Positions 1-9,347 of a DNA stretch of 64,000 nucleotides are shown here, piece after piece. The notes below the pieces were generated by a model. That model ran no database searches. It was not told where the DNA came from and saw nothing but the letters and a program-made list of their open reading frames with translations. The stretch comes from Desulfurococcales archaeon. GTDB lineage: Archaea; Thermoproteota; Thermoprotei_A; Sulfolobales; Desulfurococcaceae. Each line of letters opens with the position of its first letter. Positions within the stretch are counted from its first letter, which is position 1. The position numbers and the translations under genes are program-made. The stretch is from the NCBI GenBank assembly GCA_015520735.1, contig WAPN01000002.1, forward strand, positions 28,938-92,937, in the 5' to 3' direction.

Positions 1-386
1 TGCCATACATAATAAACATTGTTAATAAACTACTAGGCCAAGCAAGATTCCTAGCCGTTATCCAGGGACTAAACAACGTGACACTAATAGTAAGTGATGA
101 GCACTACGGCGAGATACTGGATAAGCTGAGCAAAGAAAACGTTGTTGAGGAAATAAGGGGGGAGTCAGCTCTAGTGATCATAAGCCCCAAAGAGATAATC
201 AGGACGCCGGGATTTCTAGCCTACGTAATGGATCTTCTCGGTAGGAACGATATAAACGTATTACAGGCAGTATCATATTATACCGAGACAATGATACTTG
301 TCTCATCAAATGATCTCATGAGAGCCTTCAAGATAATATCGGACGCTATACAGCTTGCGAAATACTATGCTGGGCTGAACGAGTAG
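1..386 (+). CDS. ACT-like regulatory domain protein, C-terminal part (5' truncated)
   Basis: The reading frame is open from the first bases of the window (phase starting at base 3) through the stop at 386, so only the C-terminal ~127 residues are present; an internal GTG at 78 is not needed as a start. The visible part has two beta-alpha-beta-like repeats with segments such as TLIVSDEHYGEILDKL and INVLQAVSYYTETMILVSS, which resemble ACT-type ligand-binding domains found at the end of small archaeal regulators. The family call is a weak inference from the fold pattern. Its 3' end overlaps the convergent membrane-anchored gene by about 40 bp. Confidence 0.6.
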   Translation, partial: PYIINIVNKLLGQARFLAVIQGLNNVTLIVSDEHYGEILDKLSKENVVEEIRGESALVIISPKEIIRTPGFLAYVMDLLGRNDINVLQAVSYYTETMILVSSNDLMRAFKIISDAIQLAKYYAGLNE

Positions 387-981
387 TGCTTGCATCTAGT
401 ATTGACAAGTGATAGAGATCGGCGACCGTATTCCTAAGCTCCTGGATCAACTTTTCTGGTACCTCACCGCTCGAGATAGGATTTACCATTTCGTTTAGGA
501 TATCGGCGATCCTGTTTAGATCTTCTGCGATCTTCCTGACATCGCTTGGATCAATATTTTTGCCTGCCATAAGATTACTAATCCTTATAAGACGCTCCTG
601 CACTTCATCCACAGCAGTCATAACCTTAAACATGTCTTTCATACCTAGATCATAAAGATGATAAGCTATTGTTGAAGCCCATGTCATATCATCTACTGAT
701 CTAGTGAGAGTACCAATTGTTGTCGCATATAATCCGGGATGCATTAGTTCGAACATGGTCAAGTTACCATTGAAGGGCTTGACGCAGTATTCGTTAAGAA
801 AAAATGCAACAGCCCCTATGTCTAGTGAGCCCTGCTTTAATGCTTTCCCAAGATCCCAGATCAGCTCCTTACGAAGAGTGTCCATCTTATCTAGGGCATT
901 AATGTATAGGAACAATAGACTGATAGAGGATATGATCAAAGCAAGTAGAATAACTGCAATGATCTTATCACGCCTATTCAT
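346..981 (-). CDS. Hypothetical protein with N-terminal membrane anchor
   Basis: A 211-residue protein that I do not recognise. Residues ~6-27 (IIAVILLALIISSISLLFLYI) form one hydrophobic helix after the basic MNRRDK start, so the rest is probably outside the cell as a helical domain. The distal half is rich in amphipathic helices with Leu/Ile heptads. The ATG at 981 is preferred over an in-frame GTG at 990 because GGCGTGAT sits just before it. The end overlaps the convergent ACT-like gene by ~40 bp, a compact arrangement that leaves no room for separate terminators. Confidence 0.75.
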   Translation of the reverse strand: MNRRDKIIAVILLALIISSISLLFLYINALDKMDTLRKELIWDLGKALKQGSLDIGAVAFFLNEYCVKPFNGNLTMFELMHPGLYATTIGTLTRSVDDMTWASTIAYHLYDLGMKDMFKVMTAVDEVQERLIRISNLMAGKNIDPSDVRKIAEDLNRIADILNEMVNPISSGEVPEKLIQELRNTVADLYHLSILDASTTRSAQHSISQAV

Positions 982-1163
982 GATAATCACGCCTTGTACA
1001 GTATGAGCGGATCTCCTTATTTGGCCTCTATCTCAACTATTATTTCACTATTATATGGAGAATGCCTTTAAAATAATGTTTGCTTTAAGAAACCTTTCTT
1101 GTTGGATCAATTAATTAAATCAAATTATATATGGTACTACCTGCTTTAGAACATTTAAGACAA

Positions 1164-1173
1164 TTTATATATA
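1164..1173 (+). promoter_or_regulatory. TATA box of the large surface-protein gene
   Basis: TTTATATATA lies about 60 bp before the GTG start at 1224, inside an AT-rich 240-bp gap. A start of transcription ~26 bp downstream (~1195) would give a short leader holding the strong ribosome site GGGAGGGAG at 1211-1219. Confidence 0.55.
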
Positions 1174-1223
1174 CACATATCAAGTAAATCTACTATGTCA
1201 ATATATTTCAGGGAGGGAGTAAT

Positions 1224-4200
1224 GTGGGTATGAAAATTATATACGTAAGTATATTTCTCCTAGTAGCAATACTATTATCATCGGTCTATGCATATGCCAA
1301 TATAATACCACAGGGTCTCAGCACTATAGCCTCCTCTTCTGCAGTCCTCGCTATACCCCCTGGTTCATCTATTTATATTAAGGTAGACCCGAGAACAGGA
1401 AGCATTATCATACCGAATCAGAGCCAGCTCAAGCTCCCAAGCATAGCCTATGACGCACTACAACATGTCCCTGCGTGGATAAGGCCTCTGCTCAAGAGAC
1501 AATTCTATCTCCTCCTACAAGAAGACATGGGTGTCCCTGGAAGGAGCTATCCCTCAATACGTGATCTCAATCATGATGGATTACCAGACATCGTCGTAGG
1601 TTCTAGGGGTGGAATAATATACGTCTACATAGATGTAGGGAAGAAATATGACCCTATATACAAGCTGTTAACAGTAATCAATGTAACAAAGGATATAGGC
1701 ATAAATAGAACGCTAGACTATGTCGGTGTAGCCGCGGGCGATATCGACGGCGATGGCCTCCCCGATATAGTAGTCGGCCTGCCAAACGGGACCCTGCTCC
1801 TCTATAGGAATACCGGTACGGAGAACCAGCCCTCCTGGACTCTTGATACATCGTACTTCAGGGGAGTAAAAGTCGGCGGATACGCGGCTCCAGACATATA
1901 CGATGTTAACGGAGATGGTAAAAAGGACATAGTTGTAGGCAGTAAGGAGGGGATCATCTACTGCTACCTCAACGAGGGCACGCCCGGAAACCCGAAGTGG
2001 GTTTATAACCCACAATATTTCCCGGCCTGGCTTGAGAACTGGTACGATGGACGTGGATGGCACTATGAAGGGGTATGGATTGGAAACTATAGTGTCCCAT
2101 ATCTCTTCACCCATGCAGGCACACTATACATGATAGTGGGTGATTGGAACGGCACCCTCTACCTCTTCAGGAACACCGGGTACTCCAGCCACGGCTATCC
2201 TTCATGGGAGAAGATCGGGCCTCTCCCCAACCTCGGAGTATCCAGTTATAGCGCGCCAGCCATTGGCGACCTAAACGGTGATGGACAGGAAGACCTCGTC
2301 CTAGGATCAGGTGATGGTCACTTATACTTAGTCAAGAACTTCGGCTCACCTATATATCCGTACTTCAAGACCTGGCCCAGCGGCGCCGAGAATTACTTGC
2401 TGGCAAAGTGGTTCTGGGGACCAGCATATTATCCACTCATGGACACTATTCCGGTGTTGGGAACCGATTACAAGTATGTCGACCTCTACGCTAAGCTCAT
2501 CCTGAACACGACCGCTCCATATATAGACGAGGTGGCATACGCAATAGCTGTTGATAGACCTGCGAATCTGAAGATGCTGGCCGACAGGAATGGTAGTTGG
2601 CTATACGTGCTAAATGCTAAGAGCATATATGAGATGGCGAAGAAGCTCCCATATGTTCAGGTAGTTGACTTTAAAGACTACAGTACGCTCAAGTATAAGA
2701 CCGAGGACGGCTGGAAAACACTACCTGCGAATATCTATTATAAGTACCTCGTCACGTTTAACAGGTATATTCTAGCCCCATGGGGCTGGCCGACGAGATA
2801 CAATGGTAAGTTCTTCCGCACATTCCTCCCGTTCGACAATAGGTACAATGTGACTCTCTACCAGATGGTCGAAAACGCCACTACGATGTACCAAGCAGCT
2901 TACAGAATAGATTATTGGCTAAGAGCGGTGATCAAGGCATGGTGGCACATGGGGCCGAAATGGAAGCCCTGGGGATGGTACAACATATACCTTCACCTGA
3001 CCGATAAGGAGTACGCGATATTATGTGGAGAATTCTCGATCATATACGAGGCGGCGGCGAGAGCTGTCCTAATACCTACGGTCGTGGTTGTGGATATAGC
3101 CGAGGACCACCAGTTCAACAACTTCTGGTACAATGGTACCTGGCACCACGTAGACGCCTCCTCCGGCTCTTCAGGACCAAACGGTACGTGGAGAGAATAC
3201 TTTGACCCACCAAGAGGCCTAGCTGGATGGTATAAGAATAAAGGCTTCAGCTGGGTGATGGAGTGGGAGGAGGACGGAATGTATGATTGTCCATGGAGAA
3301 GCCCAATACCCTACGCACCAGAAGGCATGCTAGCCAATCTGACCTTCCATGTAGTCGATGAGAACGGCAAGCCAATCGACGGTGCTAGGGTCGAGGTTTG
3401 GAGCCACTGGACGATCGAGCACCACTACGACACGGCCCCATACATAGCTGGCTTCGTGTTCACCGACAAGAACGGCTACGCACTGTTCCCGATGCTAGGG
3501 CTCGGGAGAACCCATAACTTCACAGTAATAGTGACCAGCAGAATAGGCTCAACAATGTTCGAGATCCACCTAACCCACGGAGGTATCTACAACTACACGG
3601 TCATAATACCCGGCAAGCTACCGGAATTCGCCGGGCCATCGAAGATCATAAGCCTAGGAACATCAAAGAAGTACATTAAGGTCTTTGTAGGAGTGCTACA
3701 CGGAGAACAGCATCCGCCGGACTGGATAGACATACTGTACAGGTACTTCGGCTACCGCTACTACATTGAGTTCTACAAGGGAGTGTGGATAAACGCCTAC
3801 ATAGTGAATAAGAACGGGCTCGAGAAATACATGAAGAACACGTTCTTCCCAACATACTACGCAGCAATAAAGACCAAGGAGTTCGACACGGGCTTCCTCC
3901 CGATCAACAACACTGTCTACATTATACTCTCAAACAGGCAAAGCCTAGTAACCACAGTCTACGTCTATGTATCAGTAAGCCTCTATGAGGATAAAGTTGC
4001 TCCGAGTGTAAAGATATTATCTCCGGCGACGGGCTCGTATGTTAACTCAAGTACTGTGACGATAAAGTATACCTCTACAGCCGAGGATGTCGCCTACTAC
4101 CTTGTAAGCGTGGATGGAGGGGGCCCGGTTAAGGTATCCGGGACGTCATTTACTGCCAAGGGCCTCGCAGATGGAAAACACGTCATAACAGTTAGGGCAG

Positions 4201-4889
4201 TAGATATATCAGGAAACATAGGAGATCCTGCAACAGTAACCATAACAGTTGATACAAAGCCTCCGGTTATAGAGCTGGAGAACGTAGCTGATGGTAGCCT
4301 AGTTACAAGCCCGACACTGACTATTAATGGTAAAGCTGTAGATGCAGTAAGACTATGGGTGAACGGCGAGCAGGTAAAACTTGAAAGTGATGGATCATTC
4401 TCCACAACAGTTAATCTCCAGACAGGCATGAACAAGATAGTATTCAAAGCCGTTGATGAGGCTGGCAATACTATTGTTAAGGATATCCGTGTCTACTACT
4501 ACCCAGAGCTCGCCACGAAGCAGAGCCTAGAGAAACTAGCCAATCTTATCCTCTCATCTCTGAGCCAGGAGACCCAGAAGATACTGGGCAGCAACCAGGA
4601 AGTACTAAGCGAGATGAGCAAGGCCAACACGATGTTATCCACTATAAAGACGACGCTGACAAGCCTACAGGACACCATTAACTCTAAAACATCAAGCCTG
4701 GAATCCCTAATAAATAATGTCGCCAAGGAGATCAAAAACAATATAAAGACAAGCAGTAACGGTATTGTTGGAAACATAACATCCAAGATAAGCGGATTAA
4801 CGCCGACCCTCTATGCTGACCTGATCATATTACTGATAGTTCTAGGCCTAGCCGCCGTCTCGGCCTACGGTATATTCAAGAAGAAATGA
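1224..4889 (+). CDS. Giant secreted FG-GAP/transglutaminase-like surface protein with C-terminal anchor
   Basis: This 1221-residue protein starts with a signal peptide (residues ~1-25). It then carries four Ca-binding FG-GAP/VCBS-type repeats near residues 114, 173, 227 and 349 (D-x-[ND]-x-DG-x-x-D followed by IVVGS). A transglutaminase-like region follows with a Cys in LCGEF (~C601) and a His-Asp pair in WHHVDAS (~H641/642, D644), matching a Cys-His-Asp triad order. After a carboxypeptidase-like beta domain come two Ig-like domains (~926-1090), a coiled coil (~1095-1185) and a final transmembrane helix ending FKKK. The GTG at 1224 follows GGGAGGGAG; an ATG two codons later is an alternative. 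It is probably an S-layer-associated stalk protein or peptidase; the substrate is unknown. Confidence 0.9.
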   Translation: MGMKIIYVSIFLLVAILLSSVYAYANIIPQGLSTIASSSAVLAIPPGSSIYIKVDPRTGSIIIPNQSQLKLPSIAYDALQHVPAWIRPLLKRQFYLLLQEDMGVPGRSYPSIRDLNHDGLPDIVVGSRGGIIYVYIDVGKKYDPIYKLLTVINVTKDIGINRTLDYVGVAAGDIDGDGLPDIVVGLPNGTLLLYRNTGTENQPSWTLDTSYFRGVKVGGYAAPDIYDVNGDGKKDIVVGSKEGIIYCYLNEGTPGNPKWVYNPQYFPAWLENWYDGRGWHYEGVWIGNYSVPYLFTHAGTLYMIVGDWNGTLYLFRNTGYSSHGYPSWEKIGPLPNLGVSSYSAPAIGDLNGDGQEDLVLGSGDGHLYLVKNFGSPIYPYFKTWPSGAENYLLAKWFWGPAYYPLMDTIPVLGTDYKYVDLYAKLILNTTAPYIDEVAYAIAVDRPANLKMLADRNGSWLYVLNAKSIYEMAKKLPYVQVVDFKDYSTLKYKTEDGWKTLPANIYYKYLVTFNRYILAPWGWPTRYNGKFFRTFLPFDNRYNVTLYQMVENATTMYQAAYRIDYWLRAVIKAWWHMGPKWKPWGWYNIYLHLTDKEYAILCGEFSIIYEAAARAVLIPTVVVVDIAEDHQFNNFWYNGTWHHVDASSGSSGPNGTWREYFDPPRGLAGWYKNKGFSWVMEWEEDGMYDCPWRSPIPYAPEGMLANLTFHVVDENGKPIDGARVEVWSHWTIEHHYDTAPYIAGFVFTDKNGYALFPMLGLGRTHNFTVIVTSRIGSTMFEIHLTHGGIYNYTVIIPGKLPEFAGPSKIISLGTSKKYIKVFVGVLHGEQHPPDWIDILYRYFGYRYYIEFYKGVWINAYIVNKNGLEKYMKNTFFPTYYAAIKTKEFDTGFLPINNTVYIILSNRQSLVTTVYVYVSVSLYEDKVAPSVKILSPATGSYVNSSTVTIKYTSTAEDVAYYLVSVDGGGPVKVSGTSFTAKGLADGKHVITVRAVDISGNIGDPATVTITVDTKPPVIELENVADGSLVTSPTLTINGKAVDAVRLWVNGEQVKLESDGSFSTTVNLQTGMNKIVFKAVDEAGNTIVKDIRVYYYPELATKQSLEKLANLILSSLSQETQKILGSNQEVLSEMSKANTMLSTIKTTLTSLQDTINSKTSSLESLINNVAKEIKNNIKTSSNGIVGNITSKISGLTPTLYADLIILLIVLGLAAVSAYGIFKKK

Positions 4890-4925
4890 TTAATCCTCAC
4901 ACTTTTTTCTAAATAAACACACCAC

Positions 4926-6527
4926 CTATATCCTCATGAGCTCTAATTCCTTGACAACTTTTCTCAATAACTCTCTTGCCCAGATGATCACCCTTCTTCT
5001 CTCTAGTAGATCGTTTTTGAGCTTCCTCATAAGACTCTCATCGTCGCAGTAAATATACATGTATGGTAGCTTTAAGTTTTCATAGTACTGGGCAAGCCAA
5101 GCAATATAGTCGCTCACCTCCTCGAGTAGCTTGAGACCGTCCCCTGTATCGACCAGTATGTTTTCAGGCTTAACACCATAATACCTGATATGAGATACTA
5201 TTAGATGCCATCCCCTGCTCTCCTCCTCGAACTTCTCCTCAACGAGGCCACGGTGAGTGAGTATGTATTTAGCTGCGTTTCCCAGAGATTTCATATAGTT
5301 TCTGATCTCAATGTCTCTCTTGAACAACGTGAATGGCATAAGCTCCCTATCAATGATGGCTCTAGTGTAGTATCTCATCTTAGGATCCCTTCCCTGCCTT
5401 GATGCTCTCAGCACTATTCTCATTATGAGCTCATCTGTCATGCTCAGCGGCTGATCCAATAGGTTCTCAACGTATTTCTCCAGCAATAGCTTTCTCAGTG
5501 GTTTATCGAGCAGGTTCTTGCCTGTCCGCTCCTCATATAGAAGAGCTCTCTCGATGAGTCTTCTAAGTAGTTCTGAGTAGAGGACGACTTTGTGGTGATA
5601 GTATACCTGGCGATACATGAGGAGTCTTCCGCTCATGAAAGATTCTAGGGCTGGCAGGGCCTTGGCGTCGAAGACTATGTTTTGTCCTTCATGATCTATT
5701 CTCATCGAGTATATTATTCGTTCAAGCTCTACTTCTCCATAGCTGAGACCAGTCATTAGAGCGTCTCGTAGGAGATAATCTAGCCTATCCGCGTCCACCG
5801 GCGATGATATTATCATATGGAGCACACGGTAGGCGTTCTCATTGAACAACAGGCTTTCCCTTAGTTCTCTATACCTGTCTGGCTGTAGCACCGCGACAAT
5901 GTGCTCGGGCGTCAAACCCATACCATCTTCTGTCATTATGTCTGCCTCGACAAGTATTTCCTTCAGCCTCTTCCACGAGAGGAGCAGCTTAGCCCCCATT
6001 TCTTCATGTAGTCCCTTACCACCTATCGCCTCCTCTACGGTGTGGCTGTAGGGATAATGAGCTATGTCGTGGAGTAAGCCTGCCAGCCTCATTGTCTGGA
6101 CATATATGGCTTCGAGAAAACCTTTCCAATTCCGTGCAACATATTCTCGGCCACGGAAGATCTTGTTGTCTTCAACCAGTTTTCTCAGTAGGCCCAGTTT
6201 TTTCTCATCAAATAATTTCTCTAGATCTAGGCTTCGGAGCGTAGCCTTCGCGATCATTCCTGCCACATGCATCGCTCCTAGACTGTGCTCCCACCTACTA
6301 TGCTTGGCGGCAGGATAGACCATGTATGTGGCCGACAACTGTTTAATATGATGCAGCCTGTTGAAGACTGGTGTCTCTATTATCCTGTACTCTATATCGT
6401 TCACAGGTATCTCTCCATGGAGATGATCATGTATGACCGCTCTTATCTTTCCTAGGCCCACTATGCTCTCAACATACAAGCTCTGAACACCCTGGTAGCA
6501 CTGCGTCTTGTTTAATAGGTTCTTCAC
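4926..6527 (-). CDS. HD-domain phosphohydrolase (COG1078-like)
   Basis: A 533-residue cytoplasmic protein with a clear HD metal-binding signature: KHSRWEHSLGAMH (H76, R78, H81), LLHDIAHYPYSH (H153, D154, H157, H162) and a later Asp in VDADRLDYLLRDA. This is the pattern of the dNTP triphosphohydrolase-related COG1078 proteins, which hydrolyse nucleotide phosphate esters. The N-terminal ~50 residues contain HDHLHGEIPVND, as in that family. The C-terminal ~150 residues are less recognisable. It is convergent with the surface-protein gene, separated by only 36 bp with a T-run. The true substrate cannot be told from sequence. Confidence 0.88.
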   Translation of the reverse strand: MKNLLNKTQCYQGVQSLYVESIVGLGKIRAVIHDHLHGEIPVNDIEYRIIETPVFNRLHHIKQLSATYMVYPAAKHSRWEHSLGAMHVAGMIAKATLRSLDLEKLFDEKKLGLLRKLVEDNKIFRGREYVARNWKGFLEAIYVQTMRLAGLLHDIAHYPYSHTVEEAIGGKGLHEEMGAKLLLSWKRLKEILVEADIMTEDGMGLTPEHIVAVLQPDRYRELRESLLFNENAYRVLHMIISSPVDADRLDYLLRDALMTGLSYGEVELERIIYSMRIDHEGQNIVFDAKALPALESFMSGRLLMYRQVYYHHKVVLYSELLRRLIERALLYEERTGKNLLDKPLRKLLLEKYVENLLDQPLSMTDELIMRIVLRASRQGRDPKMRYYTRAIIDRELMPFTLFKRDIEIRNYMKSLGNAAKYILTHRGLVEEKFEEESRGWHLIVSHIRYYGVKPENILVDTGDGLKLLEEVSDYIAWLAQYYENLKLPYMYIYCDDESLMRKLKNDLLERRRVIIWARELLRKVVKELELMRI

Positions 6528-6588
6528 CTGATCAAGATATTATAGTATTGAATAGAATAAATACTGTGTAACGGAGTTGGAAGAACAT

Positions 6589-8211
6589 ATGTCGATGCTT
6601 GACAGGGTATTCGCTAATAAGTGGCTCAGGCTCTTCGAGGGGGTAGTTCTCTTCTTCTTTCTATACATACTCGTCTATCACTCAGGGATTCTCCGGTGGG
6701 ACATAGGGTTTCTTAGCCTCCTCCCGGCTACCCTTCTCATAATCTATCTGGAGACATCGTATCATAGTCCATGGCCACGGATCATTATTCCTCTCGGCAT
6801 GTTCAGCTTATCTCTTCTTGCAGAGAGGATGTTCTTCCTGACGCTCCCGATGAACACCTATATTGCTGTCATTATGATCTATAATTTCGCGGCCCTACTT
6901 CTATTCCTTACAGTATCAAATATCACCTCTATACTGTTATGGGAAAGGAAGAGCAGGTTCGAAGACATACTGAATGGTATAAAGATAGACATGTATTTGT
7001 TCCTTGCTGTCCTACTGCTTCTATCATTGATACTACTCTACTACCACGCGGTCAAGCCCTTCTACACCTTGGCGCTGCTAGTCCTCTCCTATCTAGCCTG
7101 GATACTGACACCCTACATCACAGACAAGTATATTATACCGCCCCTCCTTACTGGGGGCTCGAGGAGCTTCGGCTTCGCCCACCCAAAAGAGCCTGAGGCC
7201 GAGAAGCTCCACCTATCGATCTCAATGATCATAGCTTTGCTTAGTCTACTAATCCCCCTCATATTCGCCTATACAGGCAATACCCTCGTCCGGAGAGCGT
7301 ATGTTCCCCTAGCTCTCCTCACGGCATACGAGGGCTTGATAATACCCCTTTATATTGTGACCAGAATAACGGGGATGCACGGTGCTCTCCTCGAGAGCCT
7401 TATGGGGGGCAGGTTCGTCCCGATAGAGAACTATCGTGGCTTCAGGGGCTGGAGAGACATTGTATGGTTTCTGAATAGGGGTTCAGGATATTTTCTGAGG
7501 CTTAAATACCTGTCTGCCCTCTACATGCATTTCCAGGGCCTTGAGATCCTAAGCCTAAGGAGTGGTGATAAGGATATCTACTATGGACCCATTCATCACA
7601 TCCTGCATGAGGGCTACGAGTACCTTAGACAGCATCCCTCGGCTTCGAAACATGTTCCATGGAGGGTTGTGGATGATATCCTCGAGAAGTTTAATCCCGA
7701 GAATATATATGTCATCGAACCAGATACCTCCCGACTTGAGGGAACAGGGTACGAGGAGCTCTATAAGAGAGCTTTTAGCGGAGTCATTAATCTCTATTGC
7801 AAGCTCATCGAGATACCCGAAGATGCCAAGAAGGATGCAAGAAACCTCATAATACATTCTATCGATAAGCTAAGAGTCCTCGCCAGGCGCAGCAGAGGAG
7901 AGGTGAGGCTAATAATGGACTCCACCGCGGACACGCTCGAAAAACTACTAGAGAAAACAAGAGGACATATAAGCAAGGATGACCTAGAGCCTTTCCTTGT
8001 TAAGAAGCCTCTAACCGTAAACATGCTTAGAAACTACTTGGTACATGGCCAGCTATATAAGAACGCAATTGTCTACAGGGGCGACAGAACAGAATTCGAT
8101 AGACTGATGGAGAGACCGGCGACACTTTATACGCTATACGTCCTCATCTTGTCCGCGACAATCAAGAGACACCCAGAGATCATTGAAGCAAAGATAACTG
8201 ATAGGTCTTGA
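6589..8211 (+). CDS. Polytopic membrane protein with C-terminal HEPN-like helical domain
   Basis: The first ~265 residues hold about eight hydrophobic segments. The last ~280 residues are soluble and helical. Two R-N-x-x-x-H motifs occur there: RNLIIH (encoded at 7840-7857) and RNYLVHG (8029-8049); the latter is the typical catalytic R-x4-H of HEPN ribonucleases. ATG 6589 is chosen; a TTG at 6577 in frame adds four residues and GGAG lies at 6573. I recognise no full-length family. If the HEPN reading is right this could be a membrane-tethered RNase; otherwise it is simply a conserved membrane protein. It is 83 bp upstream of the phosphatase gene, on the same strand. Confidence 0.8.
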   Translation: MSMLDRVFANKWLRLFEGVVLFFFLYILVYHSGILRWDIGFLSLLPATLLIIYLETSYHSPWPRIIIPLGMFSLSLLAERMFFLTLPMNTYIAVIMIYNFAALLLFLTVSNITSILLWERKSRFEDILNGIKIDMYLFLAVLLLLSLILLYYHAVKPFYTLALLVLSYLAWILTPYITDKYIIPPLLTGGSRSFGFAHPKEPEAEKLHLSISMIIALLSLLIPLIFAYTGNTLVRRAYVPLALLTAYEGLIIPLYIVTRITGMHGALLESLMGGRFVPIENYRGFRGWRDIVWFLNRGSGYFLRLKYLSALYMHFQGLEILSLRSGDKDIYYGPIHHILHEGYEYLRQHPSASKHVPWRVVDDILEKFNPENIYVIEPDTSRLEGTGYEELYKRAFSGVINLYCKLIEIPEDAKKDARNLIIHSIDKLRVLARRSRGEVRLIMDSTADTLEKLLEKTRGHISKDDLEPFLVKKPLTVNMLRNYLVHGQLYKNAIVYRGDRTEFDRLMERPATLYTLYVLILSATIKRHPEIIEAKITDRS

Positions 8212-8294
8212 TCCTAAATACTTGTCCTGAATAATTATATGGAAAACCATTATTTTGACTGCTCATCTATCCTTGAATATATGTGGTGTGATAT

Positions 8295-9260
8295 ATGGTG
8301 TTCTATGTATGGGTAGACGACCATGTAGCGGTCTCTCCGATGCCTAGTATAGGCGATATGGATGAGCTATCACGCGTCTTCGGCGCAGTGCTGATCCTTG
8401 TCCAGCCCCATGAGTACGGCGGGTTCATAGACATGGTTATTGAGAGGTGGATGCAAAGAGGCACGGACATTTATTATCTTCCAACACCTGATTTCCACCC
8501 TATCCAGCTTCTCGATCTGCATCGTGCCGCCGAATGGGTGCTGGCTCATGCTGAGAAAGGAGTTAATGTATTGATCCACTGCAAGGGCGGTGTCGGGAGA
8601 AGCGGGCTCGCCGCAACTGCTTATCTTCTCCTCAGGGGGATGGAGTTCTACGACGCTGTCCAGCTTATCAGGGAGAAAAGGCCCGGAGCTCTTCTTGAGG
8701 AGTGCCAGTTTCGAATGGCGGAGGACTATGCCGAGGCACTCAGCCATATCGGCAGAGAAACGCTGAACGCTATAGTTAGGGTGGGGCAGAAGCACGGATT
8801 TGGTAGAGGGATAAAGCATGCTTCAAAATCGGCTCAGCTAAGCTTAGAACTCTCACTAGTATTTGTGCCGGAGCACTCTAAACCCGTCTTCATCGCATCG
8901 GCTCTCCACGGTATCGGCTGGCCTGACAGGCCATTGTACAGGTATGCGGCAAGAGCTATTGTGGAGTCCCAAGAGCTAGGTCCTATGAGGCTCGTGGCTG
9001 CCCGTTACCTCGAAGAAATAGCTGAGAACGAGGACTTGTCGCCGGAGGCTGCACTGGTTCTCTTGGGCCATATCCTTGACGAGACCTATGATCAGAGAGT
9101 GCATTACCTCGATATAGAGAACTATCCGGGCGAGACAAAAATTGTGCTGAGGAACTGGCTTGACGCATCACGGATTGCCAGGGATGCTTCAGAACTAGCC
9201 CCGAAGATCGAGGAGTTTACCGGGAAGAAGGCCGTGTTCGAGGAGAGACTCTATGTTTAG
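8295..9260 (+). CDS. Dual-specificity/tyrosine protein phosphatase with C-terminal extension
   Basis: Residues ~1-150 form a cysteine phosphatase domain: the P-loop HCKGGVGRSG gives nucleophile C96 and R102, and D66 in PTPDFHP is a good general acid. Archaeal PTPs of this kind (e.g. Sulfolobus SsoPTP) are about 160 residues, so the ~165 extra residues here, an all-helical region with no motif I know, are unusual. The ATG follows GGTGTGAT closely. It lies after the HEPN-like membrane protein on the same strand and before an aminotransferase; whether they are cotranscribed is unclear. Confidence 0.9.
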   Translation: MVFYVWVDDHVAVSPMPSIGDMDELSRVFGAVLILVQPHEYGGFIDMVIERWMQRGTDIYYLPTPDFHPIQLLDLHRAAEWVLAHAEKGVNVLIHCKGGVGRSGLAATAYLLLRGMEFYDAVQLIREKRPGALLEECQFRMAEDYAEALSHIGRETLNAIVRVGQKHGFGRGIKHASKSAQLSLELSLVFVPEHSKPVFIASALHGIGWPDRPLYRYAARAIVESQELGPMRLVAARYLEEIAENEDLSPEAALVLLGHILDETYDQRVHYLDIENYPGETKIVLRNWLDASRIARDASELAPKIEEFTGKKAVFEERLYV

Positions 9261-9347
9261 TTTGTCTCCTATCTCTCCATCCTTACATCTTTATATCACG
9301 TTGACGAGAGAATCTAGAGTGAGACATGTATTACCCGGTGATTACTA

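Noticed and set aside
4097..4468. Minus-strand open frame within the giant surface-protein gene
   Set aside because: Low-complexity complement of a real coding region, without start signals.
8370..8819. 149-codon minus-strand frame opposite the phosphatase gene
   Set aside because: Overlaps the catalytic-domain coding sequence entirely and lacks any recognisable motif.
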